Shown here one piece after another: positions 23,493 through 34,676 of a DNA stretch of 64,000 nt (its first letter is position 1; each line of letters opens with the position of its first letter). The DNA is from Cocos nucifera. Its lineage: Eukaryota; Streptophyta; Magnoliopsida; Arecales; Arecaceae. The DNA is taken from the NCBI GenBank assembly GCA_006176705.1, contig QRFJ01002299.1, forward strand, positions 159,914 to 223,913, in the 5' to 3' direction. A model generated the notes under the pieces. It did not search any database and was not told the DNA's origin. It was given only the letters and a program-made list of their open reading frames with translations. The translations under genes were made by a program, and so were the position numbers.

Positions 23493-24624
23493 CCCTCCTT
23501 CCGGACAAGGACCATGCTGATTGTCGTGGGCAATACAGCAAGGTAAAGATAAAGCTCCTCACCCAGCAATGGTTTGGTGAGCAGAGGCAGGGAACTGAGA
23601 TATCTTTTCAGCTCCTCGAAGGCCTCCTGGCACTCTGGGGTCCATTGAAAATCCACCGATCGCTTGAGTGTTTGGAAGAACGGGAGGCAACTTTCAGCTG
23701 TCCTGAAAACAAAATGGTTAAGAGAGGTAATTTTTCCCGTCAAGCCCTATACCTCTTTTATAGTCTTCGGGGGTGACATTTCCAGGACTGCCTTAATCTT
23801 CTCTGGATTCACTTCGATTCCTCTGCGGGAAATCATGAAACCAAGGAACTTGCTGGCAGTGACTCCGAAAGCACACTTCGTGGTATTCAATTTCATTTGG
23901 TATCGCCGAAGTGTGTCGAATGTTTCGCGGAGGTCATGCACGTGATTAGGTATCGATCGGCTTTTCACCAGCATATCATCGACGTAAGCCTCCATGTTCT
24001 TGCCCATCTGACTTTTGAAGATCTTATTGACCAGCCTTTGATACGTGGCCCCTGCATTTTTGAGTCCGAAAGGCATCACCCTATAACAGTAGAACCCACG
24101 GTCAGTAATAAAGGCCGTTTTCTCCTCATCTTCCGGGGCATCTGGATTTGGTTGTAACTGGAGAAGGCATCCATGAAACTGAGTTCATGCCCAGAAGCGG
24201 CATCGACCAATTGGTCAATTCGCGGTAATGGATAGTTATCTTTAGGACAGGCTTTATTTAGATTAGTGAAGTCGATGCACATACGCCGCTTCCCGTTTGC
24301 TTTCTTTACCAGAACAACATTCGCCAACACATCTGGGTACATAACTTCCCGGATGAAACCGGCCTTCATCAATTTGTCCACCTCCTCGGCAATTGCCTTT
24401 TGGCATTTAAGGGCGAAGCTTCGCTTCTTCTGCTTTACTGGACAATAGGTCGGGTCCACTTTCAGATAATGAGCCATCACCGACGGATCGATCCCCGACA
24501 TATCAGCAGCTGACCAAGTGAAAAGGTTTGCATTTGCCTGTAAAAGATCGATCAGTTGATATTTTGTTATCTGATCAAGGCAAGACCCAATTTTCACAGT
24601 CCGTTGGGGATTCTCCTTCTCCAA
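23489..24624 (-). pseudogene. Element C reverse transcriptase
   Basis: Three overlapping open stretches on the minus strand. 24076-24624 has VVLVKKANGKRRMCIDFTNL and YPLPRIDQLVDAASGHE. 23747-24079 has MPFGLKNAGATYQRLV and the catalytic YVDDMLVKS. 23489-23743 has the thumb and connection with WTPECQEAFEELKRYL. A frameshift lies between the first two and another near 23745. All RT motifs are in the right order, so decay is moderate. Confidence 0.88.
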
Positions 24625-24708
24625 TGGTATATCCTGAAGGTCATCAGATGGTTGGACTCAATTTTCTATGAGGTCATCTCATGCATCCAGCCCTATTAGG
24701 AACTCTGG

Positions 24709-25149
24709 TTAGTTTCCCATAGGGTCCTTTGTTTGGAGCTTAGCGGCGAAGCACTGTCGAGCGATGGTCTGGTTGCCCCGAATCTTTCCCATGCTGTGAG
24801 CTATCGGGAATTTGACCAGGAGATGATAGCTAAATACGACAGCCCTTAGTTTCCACAAACTTGGTCTTCCGAGGATGGCATTATAGGCAGATGGAAGTTT
24901 GACGACAAGAAAGTACACTTGTATGGTCACCTGCTGAGGCGGAGTGCCCACGGTTACAGATAGATTGATCATTCCTTCTGGTGTTATGGTACTGCCGGAA
25001 AATCCTTGGATCGGCACGTCAAATAGAATTAACCGATCAAAAGAGTCCCATGAGGAAAAGGCAGAAAAATACAAAATGTCGACTAAACTTCCATTATCGA
25101 CAAATATGCGGTGTACATTGAAATCAGAAACATTCAGGAAAACAACCAT
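24709..25149 (-). pseudogene. Element C aspartic protease
   Basis: 147-codon open frame containing VHRIFVDNGSLVDILYFSAF, the retropepsin active site (D-N-G-S here), and YNAILGRPSLWKL, the second conserved protease motif (I-L-G-R). The Asp is retained. It sits between gag and RT as expected. Confidence 0.82.
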
Positions 25150-25352
25150 AGCATCATTGTGCGGTTGTTGTACACCCTCCGCATCTGCTCAGTGAAAGTT
25201 ATTTGTTGTTCAAGCCCGTCGTCACATCTGGGCTTCTTTAGTGCTGCCGCTTCAGATGATCCCCTGGTAATCATATGGATTTCTCCGCGAAGAGGTCGCT
25301 CCTCCGCTACCGCCAGGTCTCTTTCCTCCTGCACGGGCATTGGCATTTTGCG

Positions 25353-26835
25353 CTACGGCTGAGGAGGTGGCTGGCGAGCCCTCAACTGGGGCCGTCGCGG
25401 CGGGGTTCTTCCACGAACGAAGCGTTCAAGCCTTTCTTCCCAAATTAACCTTTCAATGGCATCGCGAAGGAGGCGGCAGTCTTCGATGTCATGACCGTGG
25501 TCATGATGATAGAAGCAGTACCTCATAGTATCTCGACGTTCCAGGCCGATCCGCATCTTCGGAGGTTGGGGGAGTTGGTCTTGGATTTGCATCAAAACTT
25601 CTCCCCGAGTGGCATTCAAAGGTGTATAGTTGTTGAAACGCCTCAGAGAAGACCGCTGTCGATCACGCCTTGGTGGGCTAGGAGATCGGCGGTTCCGGAA
25701 AGAGCTTCCATCTTTATTCTTCCTAGGTGGAGAATGAGAGCGCCGACGGTAGGACTCCCTTTTCGAGGGAAGGCGCTCCTTATTAGACCCTGTCCGATCA
25801 CCATTGACCAAGGAGACTTCGACGAAGGCTTCTTCGATATTGGTATCCTTCCTCGCCTTCTCCAGCATACCATTAAAGTCCTTTGGATAAGACTTCACCA
25901 ATGACCTCTTCAGGTCATTTCTCTACAATCCAGCCATAAAAGCGAACATCGCGATCGACTAATCAAGATCACGGACTTCCAAGATAGCCATGTTGAAACG
26001 GCTCAGATAGCTACGGATCGACTCACCATCCCTCTGATGAATGGTGTATAGATAGTTGGATCGCTTCTGCTGCCTGCGGCTGTTGACAAAATGTGCCACC
26101 AAAGATCGGCTTAGCTCATCAAAAGAATGAAATGAGCCAGGCTTCATATTTGAGTACGATTATCGGGCTGCCCCCTTGAGAGTGGCGGGGAACGTCCGAC
26201 AGAGAGTAGCATTCGATGTTCCTTGAAAGAGCAAAGCTGCCTTAAAAGTTTCAATATGATCAACGGAATCAGCAGTCCCATCGTAGATCTCGAGCTGAGT
26301 CAGCTTGAATCCAGGGGACGGCAATTCCCGTAGGATCTTCTCGTCGAATGGAGGCTCGTCGCTAAGATCGTCAAAAGGTCGAGAAGAGGAGGCCTTATTC
26401 AGAGCTTCGAGTTTCTTATCGAACTCCCGAAGCTTTCTTTCAATCATCAAGTCCCAATCGGTGAGGGCCTCGGACTGCTGGGGAGAACAGCGACCAGAAG
26501 TAGAATCATGCCCTGATTACATTAAGAGATCGTGAACGGGGTCGCCCCCACCCGGGACTTTGTGGAGGTGATAGTATGGGTGCGACTTGCCAAAAGGATG
26601 CCGGTGGTTGGATCAGCACCGTCGCTGGTGGCACGAGTAGGACCGCCGGAGGCATCGATTGCACCATTGAGGGTGGAGCAGGAGCAGCCAAATTTGACTG
26701 CGGCGCCATTGAAGGTGCGATCACCGTTTGGACCGCTTGGATAGCGATCGCCAAGGAGTGGACCTGCTGAAGGAGTAAGTTGAATTGATCCATGGTGACA
26801 TGGGCCGACCAGACGGGTGAAGGAACTTCCACCAC
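25353..26835 (-). pseudogene. Element C gag
   Basis: Four open stretches (26506-26835, 26160-26450, 25959-26147, 25353-25901) form a decayed gag. The N-terminal part contains MDQFNLLLQQVHSLAIAIQA. The middle holds the gag core, with FDELSRSLVAHFVNSRRQQK and RDGESIRSYLSRFNMAILEV. The C-terminal part contains YCFYHHDHGHDIEDCRLL, a C-x2-H...H-x4-C knuckle variant seen in this lineage. A frame change occurs between the first and second stretches, and stops separate the others. Confidence 0.83.
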
Positions 26836-27020
26836 TGGGGGCTGAATGTGATCATCAACCCTCAGGTTCGGTTGCTGTGAGGTGGTGGCCTTAGCGACAT
26901 CGTTGAGCCAGGATGAGGTCTTTTTTGGAGCTATTGTTATTTATTGTGGATTGGTTTAATCTTTAAAGACCAGACGACCAATTTTTTACAAAAATTATGG
27001 TAGGCTAAAAGTTTAGCCCA

Positions 27021-27040
27021 TCCTTCCTCTAGCGCCAATC
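27021..27040 (-). other. Element C candidate primer-binding site
   Basis: Directly inside the right LTR the minus strand reads GATTGGCGCTAGAGGAAGGA. Its position is that of a PBS. I do not assign the tRNA. Element D has a similar TAGCGCTAGGAGGG just inside its left LTR. Confidence 0.55.
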
Positions 27041-27658
27041 TGTTACTGCTGAGAATCGTTGACTTCAAAATTGGAGGACTGGCTCTGCGTAGACAAGCTT
27101 GAGAATCTGCAAAACAAAGTCCGGATCGGAGAATTTGGTCTCCGGCAAGGACCCTCCGACGCTCAAGTCAGAAACAAGCATAAACTAATTTCTTTTGAGA
27201 GGAGTTTCTTGCTTACCTGAATCCTCGGGGTTCGTGGTTTTGTGAGAAAGTTTTTACACGATGGTTACGCCATTCTGTTAATTTCGGGCCGCGAATCTCA
27301 TCGTGGTGAGATTTCTGAGAACCTTTCAAATGGAATGACGATTGCTGGTGTGATTAGGATTCCCAATTTGTCGCTGATGGTTTTGGACGAGTAGGTGACA
27401 GCCTATTTACGACCTGATTACAGTTGTATTATGGTCAATCCGCGGGGAACTTTCTTTATCTAAGGCGATTTAAAGAGGATAGGTGCCGGCCCGGGTGTTT
27501 CCATAAATATTGGGTCAAGTCGGCCCTCCGGCATTAGTCATCTATTCAGAGGATATTATAATAATATCCTGATCCACAAGCACTCGTCAAGATAGACTGA
27601 GCTGAAGTGCCTCTAAGGTATATCAGTCGATCTGAAGCGTTTTATTACTACCGTAACA
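27041..27658 (-). repeat. Element C 5' LTR (minus orientation)
   Basis: Starts TGTTACTGCTGAGAATCG and ends ACCGTAACA, the counterpart of 13658-14276. It is followed by the duplication ATAGA at 27659-27663. Confidence 0.92.
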
Positions 27659-27693
27659 ATAGATTTTCCAAAATAGCATGCTTTATTCCTTAT
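27659..27693 (+). pseudogene. 35 bp sliver of element A integrase between two insertions
   Basis: After the ATAGA duplication the plus-strand reading continues the integrase core for about ten codons (RFSKIACFI). It is then cut by element D at the duplication CTTAT (27689-27693). This sliver proves that elements C and D are separate insertions in the same gene, only 35 bp apart. Confidence 0.88.
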
Positions 27694-28730
27694 TGTTGGG
27701 GATAAACTCCGCTCCTACTGAAGTCCAGTTCGATGCTCAGCCTAATACAACCAGTAGCCGCGGAAGAGCTTCAGCGGACGAATCTTAGCCGAACCCCTTC
27801 AGTCGGCCGAACTCCTCAGCAGCTGAGCTCCTTCGGACTCTCAGTGGCCGGACCGAACCCCTTCAGCCGGCCGAACTTTTCAACGGCCGAGCTCCTTCGG
27901 ACTCCTAGCGGCCGAGCTCCTTCGAACCCCTTCAGCCGGTCGAACTGCTTAACGGTCGAGCTCCTTCGGACTCCCAGCGGCCGAGCTTTAGCCGAACTCC
28001 TCAGCGGTCGAGCTTCAGTCGAACTCCTGCGAGAGCCGAACTCTCTCCATCCCCTTCGGCCGGGCTTCTTCAGGAGCCGGACTCCTCCCAGACATCCCCT
28101 TCGGTCGGTCAAGCTCCTTCCGAAGTCCCCAACGACCAAGCCTTAGCCGCACACCTTCAACCAGACACCTACGGGAGCCGAACTCCTTCCGAGCTTCCTC
28201 TTCAGGAGTCCGAACTCCTTTGGAATCAATATATGCCGAAGTCCACCAATCAATGCCTGCTTTCTGAGAGCCATGACTATTAAAGCTGGACGAACGGTTA
28301 CCATCAATCTGCCACAGGCGATGCTACAAGCGGCTCCGCCAGACCTCGAGCAGCCCACCACTGTCGGACGGTATGGCTGTCGCTTTCGACTTGACGATAC
28401 CGTCCTCTCCGCATCAAACCCGATGCAATCTCGAGCGGCCCACCACCAGGCAGCTGCAGCTGTCACCATCAAGCTCCACCTATAAAAAGGACCCTCCAGA
28501 TACGCTAACTCTAAGCTTTAAGCTCTAAGCTCTCCTCTTCTTCTCTAAGCTCTGCGGAACTCATCCCTGAGCACTCCATTTCTGTTGGCCAGAGCTAACT
28601 TAATCGTCGGAGGGTCCTACCGGAGCCACCCCACCGGCTCCAGACGGAACTTTATTTTGCAGATCCCGATGGCGACCTCGTCCACCTCCGCTCCAGCTGA
28701 TTCCGGTGACGATCAGATTCTGCGTCAACA
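27694..28730 (+). repeat. Element D 5' LTR
   Basis: 1037 bp. It contains short imperfect repeats of a CAGCGGCCGAGCTCCTTCGG type word in its first 400 bp, and a TATA box (TATAAAAAGG, 28481-28490). It closely matches the right LTR with scattered substitutions. The sequence after it (28731) reads GATTAGCGCTAGGAGGG, a candidate PBS. Confidence 0.92.
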
Positions 28731-28858
28731 GATTAGCGCTAGGAGGGCCCAAACCTCCAAGATTTCCTTGTTCTTGAAGAAGTGCTCGGCGACGATTTCT
28801 CTCTTCCCTCTCCGGAGATCTTCCTCCTTCCTCTCTAGAGTTCTTTCTCAAAGAGAAA

Positions 28859-29071
28859 ATGCCTCCTAGGAGAGCTTCGACTCGACGATCGATGGCCCCC
28901 GTGCCAGGTCCATCTGCTTCCGCTTCGACCCCGGCAGCCCAGCTTCCACCTGAAGCCACCGTAGGTGTGGAGCAGTTCAACCTGCTGGTCCAGCAGGTTC
29001 GTGGCCTCGCCGAGATAATGCAGGCCGTGCGACAGCTTCCGACGGAGACTTTGCCAGCAAACCCGCTATGA
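28859..29071 (+). pseudogene. Element D gag N-terminus
   Basis: A 70-codon frame from ATG 28859 (MPPRRAS...) contains VGVEQFNLLVQQVRGLAEIM. It aligns by eye with the element C gag start (MDQFNLLLQQVHSLAIAIQA). The frame ends in TGA at 29071, so the gag core is missing. Confidence 0.6.
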
Positions 29072-29169
29072 GGATGCCAGGAGCCGGCCATAAGGAAAAA
29101 CATTTGGCCTAGCATACCAATCGCCCTTAGGAAGGAGAAACAGAGCAGAAGTTCTCCCCTAGAAAGCTT

Positions 29170-29870
29170 CACAGGCGGAATGAAGTTCGACCGCATTCAT
29201 AACCTCCCCAGCTCAGGCGAGACCAAGCTCCCCCTCGAGCTCGCTACCAAGGAAGCCCCGACAAAGGTTTCACAAGAGGGCGGAATGAAGTTCGGCGTGA
29301 GCAAGGCCACCGAACTCCCCCTCGAGCTCGCCACCAAGGAAGCCCTGACAAAGGTTTCACAAGAGGGCGGAAAGAAGTTCGGCGTGAGCGAAGCCGCCGA
29401 ACTCCCCCTCGAGCTCGCCACCAAGGAAGCCCCGACAAAGGGGCATGAAGTTCTCCCGACGAAAGCTTCACAGGAGGGCGGAGTGAAGTTCGGCGCAAGT
29501 GAGGCCGAACTCCCCCTCAAGTATGTCATCAAGGAAACCCCCTACAAAGATTTCACAGAAGGTGGAATGAAGTTCGGCCCGCTCACGACCACCCCAGCGC
29601 AAGCGAGGCCGAACTCCCCCTCGAGTATGTCTCTAAGGAAGCCCCTGCAAAGAATTCACGGGAGGTAGAATGAAGTTCGGGCAAGCAAGGCCGAGCTCCC
29701 CCTCGAGCTCGTCGTCAAGGAAGTCCCAACAAAGAAGCATTAAGTTCTCTCCCACAAAAGGTTTCACAGGAAGTTCAGCCGCACTCACGACCTCCCCAGC
29801 ACAAGCAACGCCCGAACTCCTCGAGCTCACCACCAAGGAAGCCCCGACAGAAGGGCACGAAGAAGTCCTC
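29170..29870. repeat. Tandem repeat in element D, 87-110 bp period
   Basis: Units begin GGCGGAATGAAGTTCGG and contain CTCCCCCTCGAGCTCGCCACCAA. Exact neighbours start at 29279 and 29366 (87 bp, 29 codons), and other units are longer. Open frames run through it on both strands because the period is a multiple of three. No function is assigned. Confidence 0.8.
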
Positions 29871-29984
29871 CTTTCGAAAGGTTCCGCGACTACGCCCCCC
29901 TCAACGCTCCTCGAACTCAAATTCTCACGAAAGTTAGGAACCAGCTGCCAAGACCAGAAGGACTACGACCTCCCCCAAACATGC

Positions 29985-30130
29985 GCGATCGAAGCAAGTA
30001 ATGCCCCTACCATCGCGACCACGGCCACGACACTGAGGAATACATTCAGCTCCGAAACAAAATTGAGGAGCTCGTCAGAAAGGGACGGCTGGGTAAATTC
30101 CTCCAACATCAGCCTGAAGCAGGAGAAGAT
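29985..30130 (+). pseudogene. Element D gag C-terminal fragment
   Basis: One frame reads HRDHGHDTEEYIQLRNKIEE then LVRKGRLGKFL. This is the conserved stretch after the gag core in Tat-type elements (compare HDHGHDIEDCRLLRDAIERL in element C). The knuckle cysteine is Tyr here. It shows that D descends from a gag-bearing element. Confidence 0.7.
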
Positions 30131-30539
30131 TGGCCAAGGGCACTGCCGTAGCCAAAAAACGACAAGGAGGTCGGCCGCCTCACGGCGTCATCAACGTTAC
30201 CCCTGGGAGGAGCTTGGTACATCGGAGATTTATCGTCTCCCAGCGACAAAGTCAAGAGAAGCTTGCTCCAAATTGAGAAGACCAGCATGAGATAGAGGAG
30301 GTCGTCCGGCCCGGGCCTTGCTACCCAAGGGAACCCGGAGGAACAATGCCCCCACGACCCTGAAACGGGGATGTGCTGCCAGTAACTTCCCCTCGGTAAA
30401 ATTCTTTCCTTCCAATAATATTGTTTATAGGTGCAAAAACTATGTGATGACGGGAAAGAAGCAGTCAATAGTTGCCGTGTTAGGAACAGAAGGAGAACCT
30501 CATCCTAGCACAAGCAGGTCAAAGACCTTTAACCTCGGC

Positions 30540-31111
30540 CGCAGGAGATAAGATCTCTCCCGAGGGTCTGGTCCAACTTCGACAGCAGGAGATAAGATCT
30601 CCCTCGAGGCAACCTCGGCTGCAGGAGATAAGATCTCCCCCAAGCGCCCGCATCAACCTCGGCCGCAGGAGATAAGATCTCTCCCGAGGCAACCTCAGCT
30701 GCAGGAGATAAGATCTCCCCCGAGCATCCGGGCGAAACTTTGGCAGCAGGAGACAAGATCTCCCCCGAGGCAAACTCGGCTGCAGGAGATAAGATCTCCT
30801 CCGAGTGCCCGCATCAACCTCGGCCACAGGAGATAAGATCTCCCTCGAGGCAACCTCGACTGCAGAAGATAAGATCTCCCCCAAGGGGTCCGGGCCAACT
30901 TCGACAGCAAGAGATAAGATCTCCCCCCGAGGCAACCTCGGCTGCAGGAGACAAAATTCCTCCGCGCGCCCGCATCAACCTCAACCGCAGGAAATAAGAT
31001 CTCCTCCGAGGCAAGCTCGGCTGCAGGAGATAAGATCTCCTCCGAGGGTCCGAACCAACTTCGGCAGCAGGAGATAAGATCTCCTCCGAGGCAAACTCGG
31101 CTGCAGGAGAT
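30540..31111. repeat. GATAAGATCT tandem array, left part
   Basis: Units of 36 bp (GCAGGAGATAAGATCTCCCC plus GAGGCAACCTCGGCT) and 44 bp (same start with a GAGCGCCCGCATCAACCTCGG or GAGGGTCCGGGCCAACTTCGG tail) alternate, about 14 units. The array is interrupted at 31112-31116 by the insertion of E, whose target AAGAT is part of the repeat word itself. Confidence 0.9.
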
Positions 31112-31116
31112 AAGAT

Positions 31117-33388
31117 TGAAGGAAAATCCTAATTTCCCAGACCAAGTTCGTTCAGATCTGATCAGATCAAGAGATATATTTCAAAAAAAATTTTCTCTTT
31201 GATCTAGATCAAATCTGAGATGTTTCAGATTTGATTCTTATTATTTTAATAATTAAAATAAAATCAGATAAATTAAATCAAATTTAATTTACCTTGAAGT
31301 GGGTAATCCTATTATCCGATGATGATCTTGTGAGCAGAGAAAGGTTCTGGATCTAGCCACGCAAGTGCCTAGCCTCTACCAGTATCCACTCGGACTAGAT
31401 CTGGAGATCCTCTTATTCTCTATCACGTCTCCAAAAATCAGATCTGGATCTGATCTGAAGGATCTTCAAAACTCCTTTTGAAGACCAGCAGTTGTCCTTT
31501 GCAGCAGCGCAGCCTTCTAGCTTTTAGTCGTCTTTCTCTCGTCTAGATTGCACCAACCAAAGTCCAAAACACTTTTGGACGTGAAGAGGAGAGAGGTGGG
31601 TTTGGCGTGGAGGAAGAGGGGAGAGGCAGCCTTGGGGAGTGGAATTTCAATTGCTCTTTGAGTTGGGCGCAGGGTCTTATTTATAGACTATCTGTGATCC
31701 AACTCCTCTTCTTCCCAACCAATCACAACTCTTTGTGAAATCAGATCTAAATCTGATTGGTGGGAATAGAGTCCCCTGGATTCCTCCTTAGAGGGTGCCT
31801 AAAACTAGTCAAAGTTGGTTCTTAGGAGAACTCTAATCGAAATCCAAAACGGAGATGAAGTCCCTATCCAACAGGGACTGCTGGACGCCTCCAACTTGGG
31901 CACACGCCAAGGGTGGCGTGCGCCCTCCTCCTTGCCAGGTTCTGGCAGAGGGACAGGCCCCCACCAGTTCTTCAATAGGTGCATGACATGTGGATCAAGA
32001 AGTCAAAGTGTCAATGGTCAATGTTTGACCAGTCAAAGGTCAGACTTTTGACCAAAGTCAAAGGACGAGAAATGGCAGGTGACCAAAAATGGCAGGTAAT
32101 GTCTTACAAAATAAGACAACCTTTTCTGACTTGGACAACCTCCAGTCAGACCAAATGAAGGCCTCTGATTGAGCACAAACTCCTTTGGCTCAGTCAGGAC
32201 AACTTATTTATGATAGTCAAAAGAAGAACGTTAGGTTCAATCGAGTGCTAGCACGATTTTCTTGAACCTAATTGAATCTCATTCAGATCAATTGAACTAG
32301 ATCAGTTCAATTGATGATCACCAGATTCAAACCCTTGTTTGTGTGACCCTAGTTAGGTTCAGTTCTGTATGGTAATGGGATATGTCATGATCTCTATCAT
32401 CGACATCATCGAAACTCCTTTCGATGGATCAGAACTCTTCTGATTCGAACAGCTAAAATGATCGATCATCTAAATCATTCTAATTGCTCCCAAAATCCAC
32501 CAGTGACACCTAGCAGTATATGGTGGCAACCCATCAGAGCTGAATGCGAACCTCTTGGTGCAGCTACCTGTGTGATTAAGTTCTTCTATCTTGAGCCCCG
32601 ATCAGATTAGGGTTAAGGTGAACTCGTCAAACCCTAGTCTCTGTCATATGATGTAATCATTCGATTCAAGTCCAATGTGAAAACCTAAATAGAAACTCTT
32701 TCTATTATTTCACTCTACCATGGCCATGGACTTCTGGACTTGATTCTCATGATCATCATAGGGCTGCTCCTCTACCACCGAGGTAGATAGATTCCATCTT
32801 GATGCAATCCAGTTCCTACAATGAACATGCTATAGCCAACATACACCTCAGGGTTCCATATGGCTAGGAGACCGAGTAATGGTGTAGTCAAACTATAACA
32901 CCCTCAAGGTGAACTGCCGATGCATCTCAGGTCAAAGAACCAAGACACACTACTGCAGCATCGAGTCAGTCATTGACGAGAAGGTAGACTTCCTAATGAC
33001 TACTCGAGGTGGTCACGCTCAGTGCCCTCGTTCTCTAACGAGTACCTGTACTCTCGCTCCGGTGTCTCCACACCGTAGACTCAAGACTCATCTACTAAAG
33101 AGAAGCGATTGTACACCAACCTTTTGGATCAATCATCATCCTCGTGATGATCCTATGGTCGAGAGCATTTTATGAGTTAATAATGATTATTCATGTCTTA
33201 AATTTTCAACTCTTGAAAATATGAATTATCATTACCATTAACTCCAAGGATGTATCACAGATACTAAATACACATATGTGATAGAAAATAACCCATTTTA
33301 TTAATTTTAGTCAAAATTATAATTTTGCCCCTAGAAGTGTATTACAAGTGTCAGCCAATTCTAACTTCTAGGGCACATATATCTAACA
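31117..33388 (-). mobile_element. Element E: solo LTR (2.27 kb) inside the array
   Basis: Starts TGAAGGAAAATCC, ends ATCTAACA, and is flanked by the perfect duplication AAGAT (31112-31116, 33389-33393). It holds no protein domain. Its start reappears at 63386-64000 and its last 0.95 kb at 48117-49060. At 63386 the adjacent DNA reads, on the minus strand, ATCAGAGCC directly after the LTR end. This suggests that the family is oriented on the minus strand with a shortened tRNA-Met primer site. A minus-strand TATA-like CTATAAATAAG lies near 31676-31687. Confidence 0.85.
32001..32066. promoter_or_regulatory. Cluster of W-box cores in the E LTR
   Basis: In about 65 bp, TTGAC/GTCAA cores occur about seven times on the two strands, for example AGTCAAAG, TGTCAATGG, GGTCAATG, TTTGACCAG, CAGTCAAAGG, TTTGACCAAAG and AGTCAAAGG. 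TTGAC(C/T) is the binding core of WRKY factors. Functional use is an inference. Confidence 0.55.
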
Positions 33389-34600
33389 AAGATCTTTTCC
33401 GAGCGCCCGCATCAACCTCGACCGTAGGAAATAAGATCTCCTCCGAGGCAACCTCGGCTGCAGGAGATAAGATCTTCCCCGAGGGTACAGACCAACTTCG
33501 GCAGCAGGAGATAAGATCTCTCCCGAGGCAAACTCGGCTGCAGGAGATAAGATCTCTTTCGAGGCAACCTCGACTGTAGGAGATAAGATCCGCCCCGAGG
33601 ATCCGGGCCAACTTCGGCATCAGGAGATAAGATCTCCCCCGAGGCTACCTCGGCTACAGGAGATAAGATCTCCCCCGAGCGTCCGCATCAACCTCGGCTG
33701 TAGGGAGATAAGATCTCCCCCGAGGGTCCGGGCCAACTTCGGCAGCAGGAGATAAGATCTCCCCCGAGGCAAAACTCGGCTGCAGGAGATAAGATCTCCC
33801 CCGAGCGCCCGCATCAACCTCGACCGTAGGAGATAAGATCTCCTCCGAGGGTCCGGGCCAACTTCGACAGCAGGAGATAAGATCTCCCCCGAGGCAAACT
33901 CGGCTGCAGGAGATAAGATCTCCCCCGAGCGCCCGCATCAACCTCGGCTGCAGGAGATAAGATCTCCCCCAAGGCAACCTCGGCCGCAGGAGATAAGATC
34001 TCCCCCGAGGGTCCGGACCAACTTCGACTGCAGGAGATAAGATCTCCCCCGAGGCAAACTCGACTGCAACCGATAAGATCTCCGAGCGCCCGCATCAACC
34101 TCGACCGCAGGAGATAAGATCTCTTCCGAGGCAACCTCGATTACAGGAGATAAGATCTCCTCCGAGCGACCGCGTCAACCTCGGACAGAAATAAGATCTC
34201 TCCCAAGCGACTGTGACAACCTCAGCCCGCGACAACTTAGGCTAGAGATAAGATCTCTCCCGAGCGTCCGAGCCAACCTCGACCAGAGAAAAGATCGGAG
34301 ACAACCTCGGCCAGAGATAAGATCTCTGCCGAGCGACCGCGACAACCTCGGCCAGAGATCAGATCTCTCCCGAGCGCCCGTATTAACCACGGCTGCGGGA
34401 GAGGAGATCTCCTTCGAGTCAGCCTCGGCTGCTGAAGACAATATCGCCCCCCGGGAGGAGCTCAACCTCCGACCTCGACCGCATGAGACGAGATCTACTT
34501 CAACCTCGGTTGGAAATGAGATCTCCCTCGGGCTTCAACTTCAACATCAACTTTAGCTAGAGATGAGATCTCCCCCAAGCTTCGACCTGAACCAACACGG
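33389..34600. repeat. GATAAGATCT tandem array, right part
   Basis: This continues the array after E with the same 36 and 44 bp units. From about 34160 the units become degenerate, with AGAGATAAGATCTCTCCCGAGCG-type words. The array ends about 80 bp before the polypurine tract of element D. Confidence 0.9.
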
Positions 34601-34676
34601 AGCTCAGAAGAAGACTTCGGCAGTCACCTTTTCTGCACTCCCTTCGAGTTTCGAACTCGGGAGTGGGGGAGACTAT

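Larger units (their letters stand above)
13658..27658 (-). mobile_element. Element C: 14 kb Tat-type Ty3/gypsy retrotransposon with antisense ORFs
   Basis: 619 and 618 bp LTRs flank 12.8 kb of internal DNA, and a perfect 5 bp duplication ATAGA lies at 13653-13657 and 27659-27663. Gag, protease, RT, RNase H and integrase are read in that order on the minus strand from 26.8 to 21.4 kb. About 7 kb between integrase and the 3' LTR holds plus-strand ORFs, an arrangement known from the Tat lineage (RIRE2, Grande, Retand). Every pol domain is interrupted by frameshifts or stops. The element inserted in the integrase of element A. Confidence 0.93.

Noticed and set aside
28600..29196. 198-residue minus-strand frame as a gene
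   Set aside because: It overlaps the LTR end, PBS and gag start of element D on the opposite strand and has no recognisable domain.
30540..34600. CRISPR-like array (regular short repeats with spacers)
   Set aside because: Spacers are not unique (two or three recurring types), the host is a plant, and the array lies inside an LTR retrotransposon.
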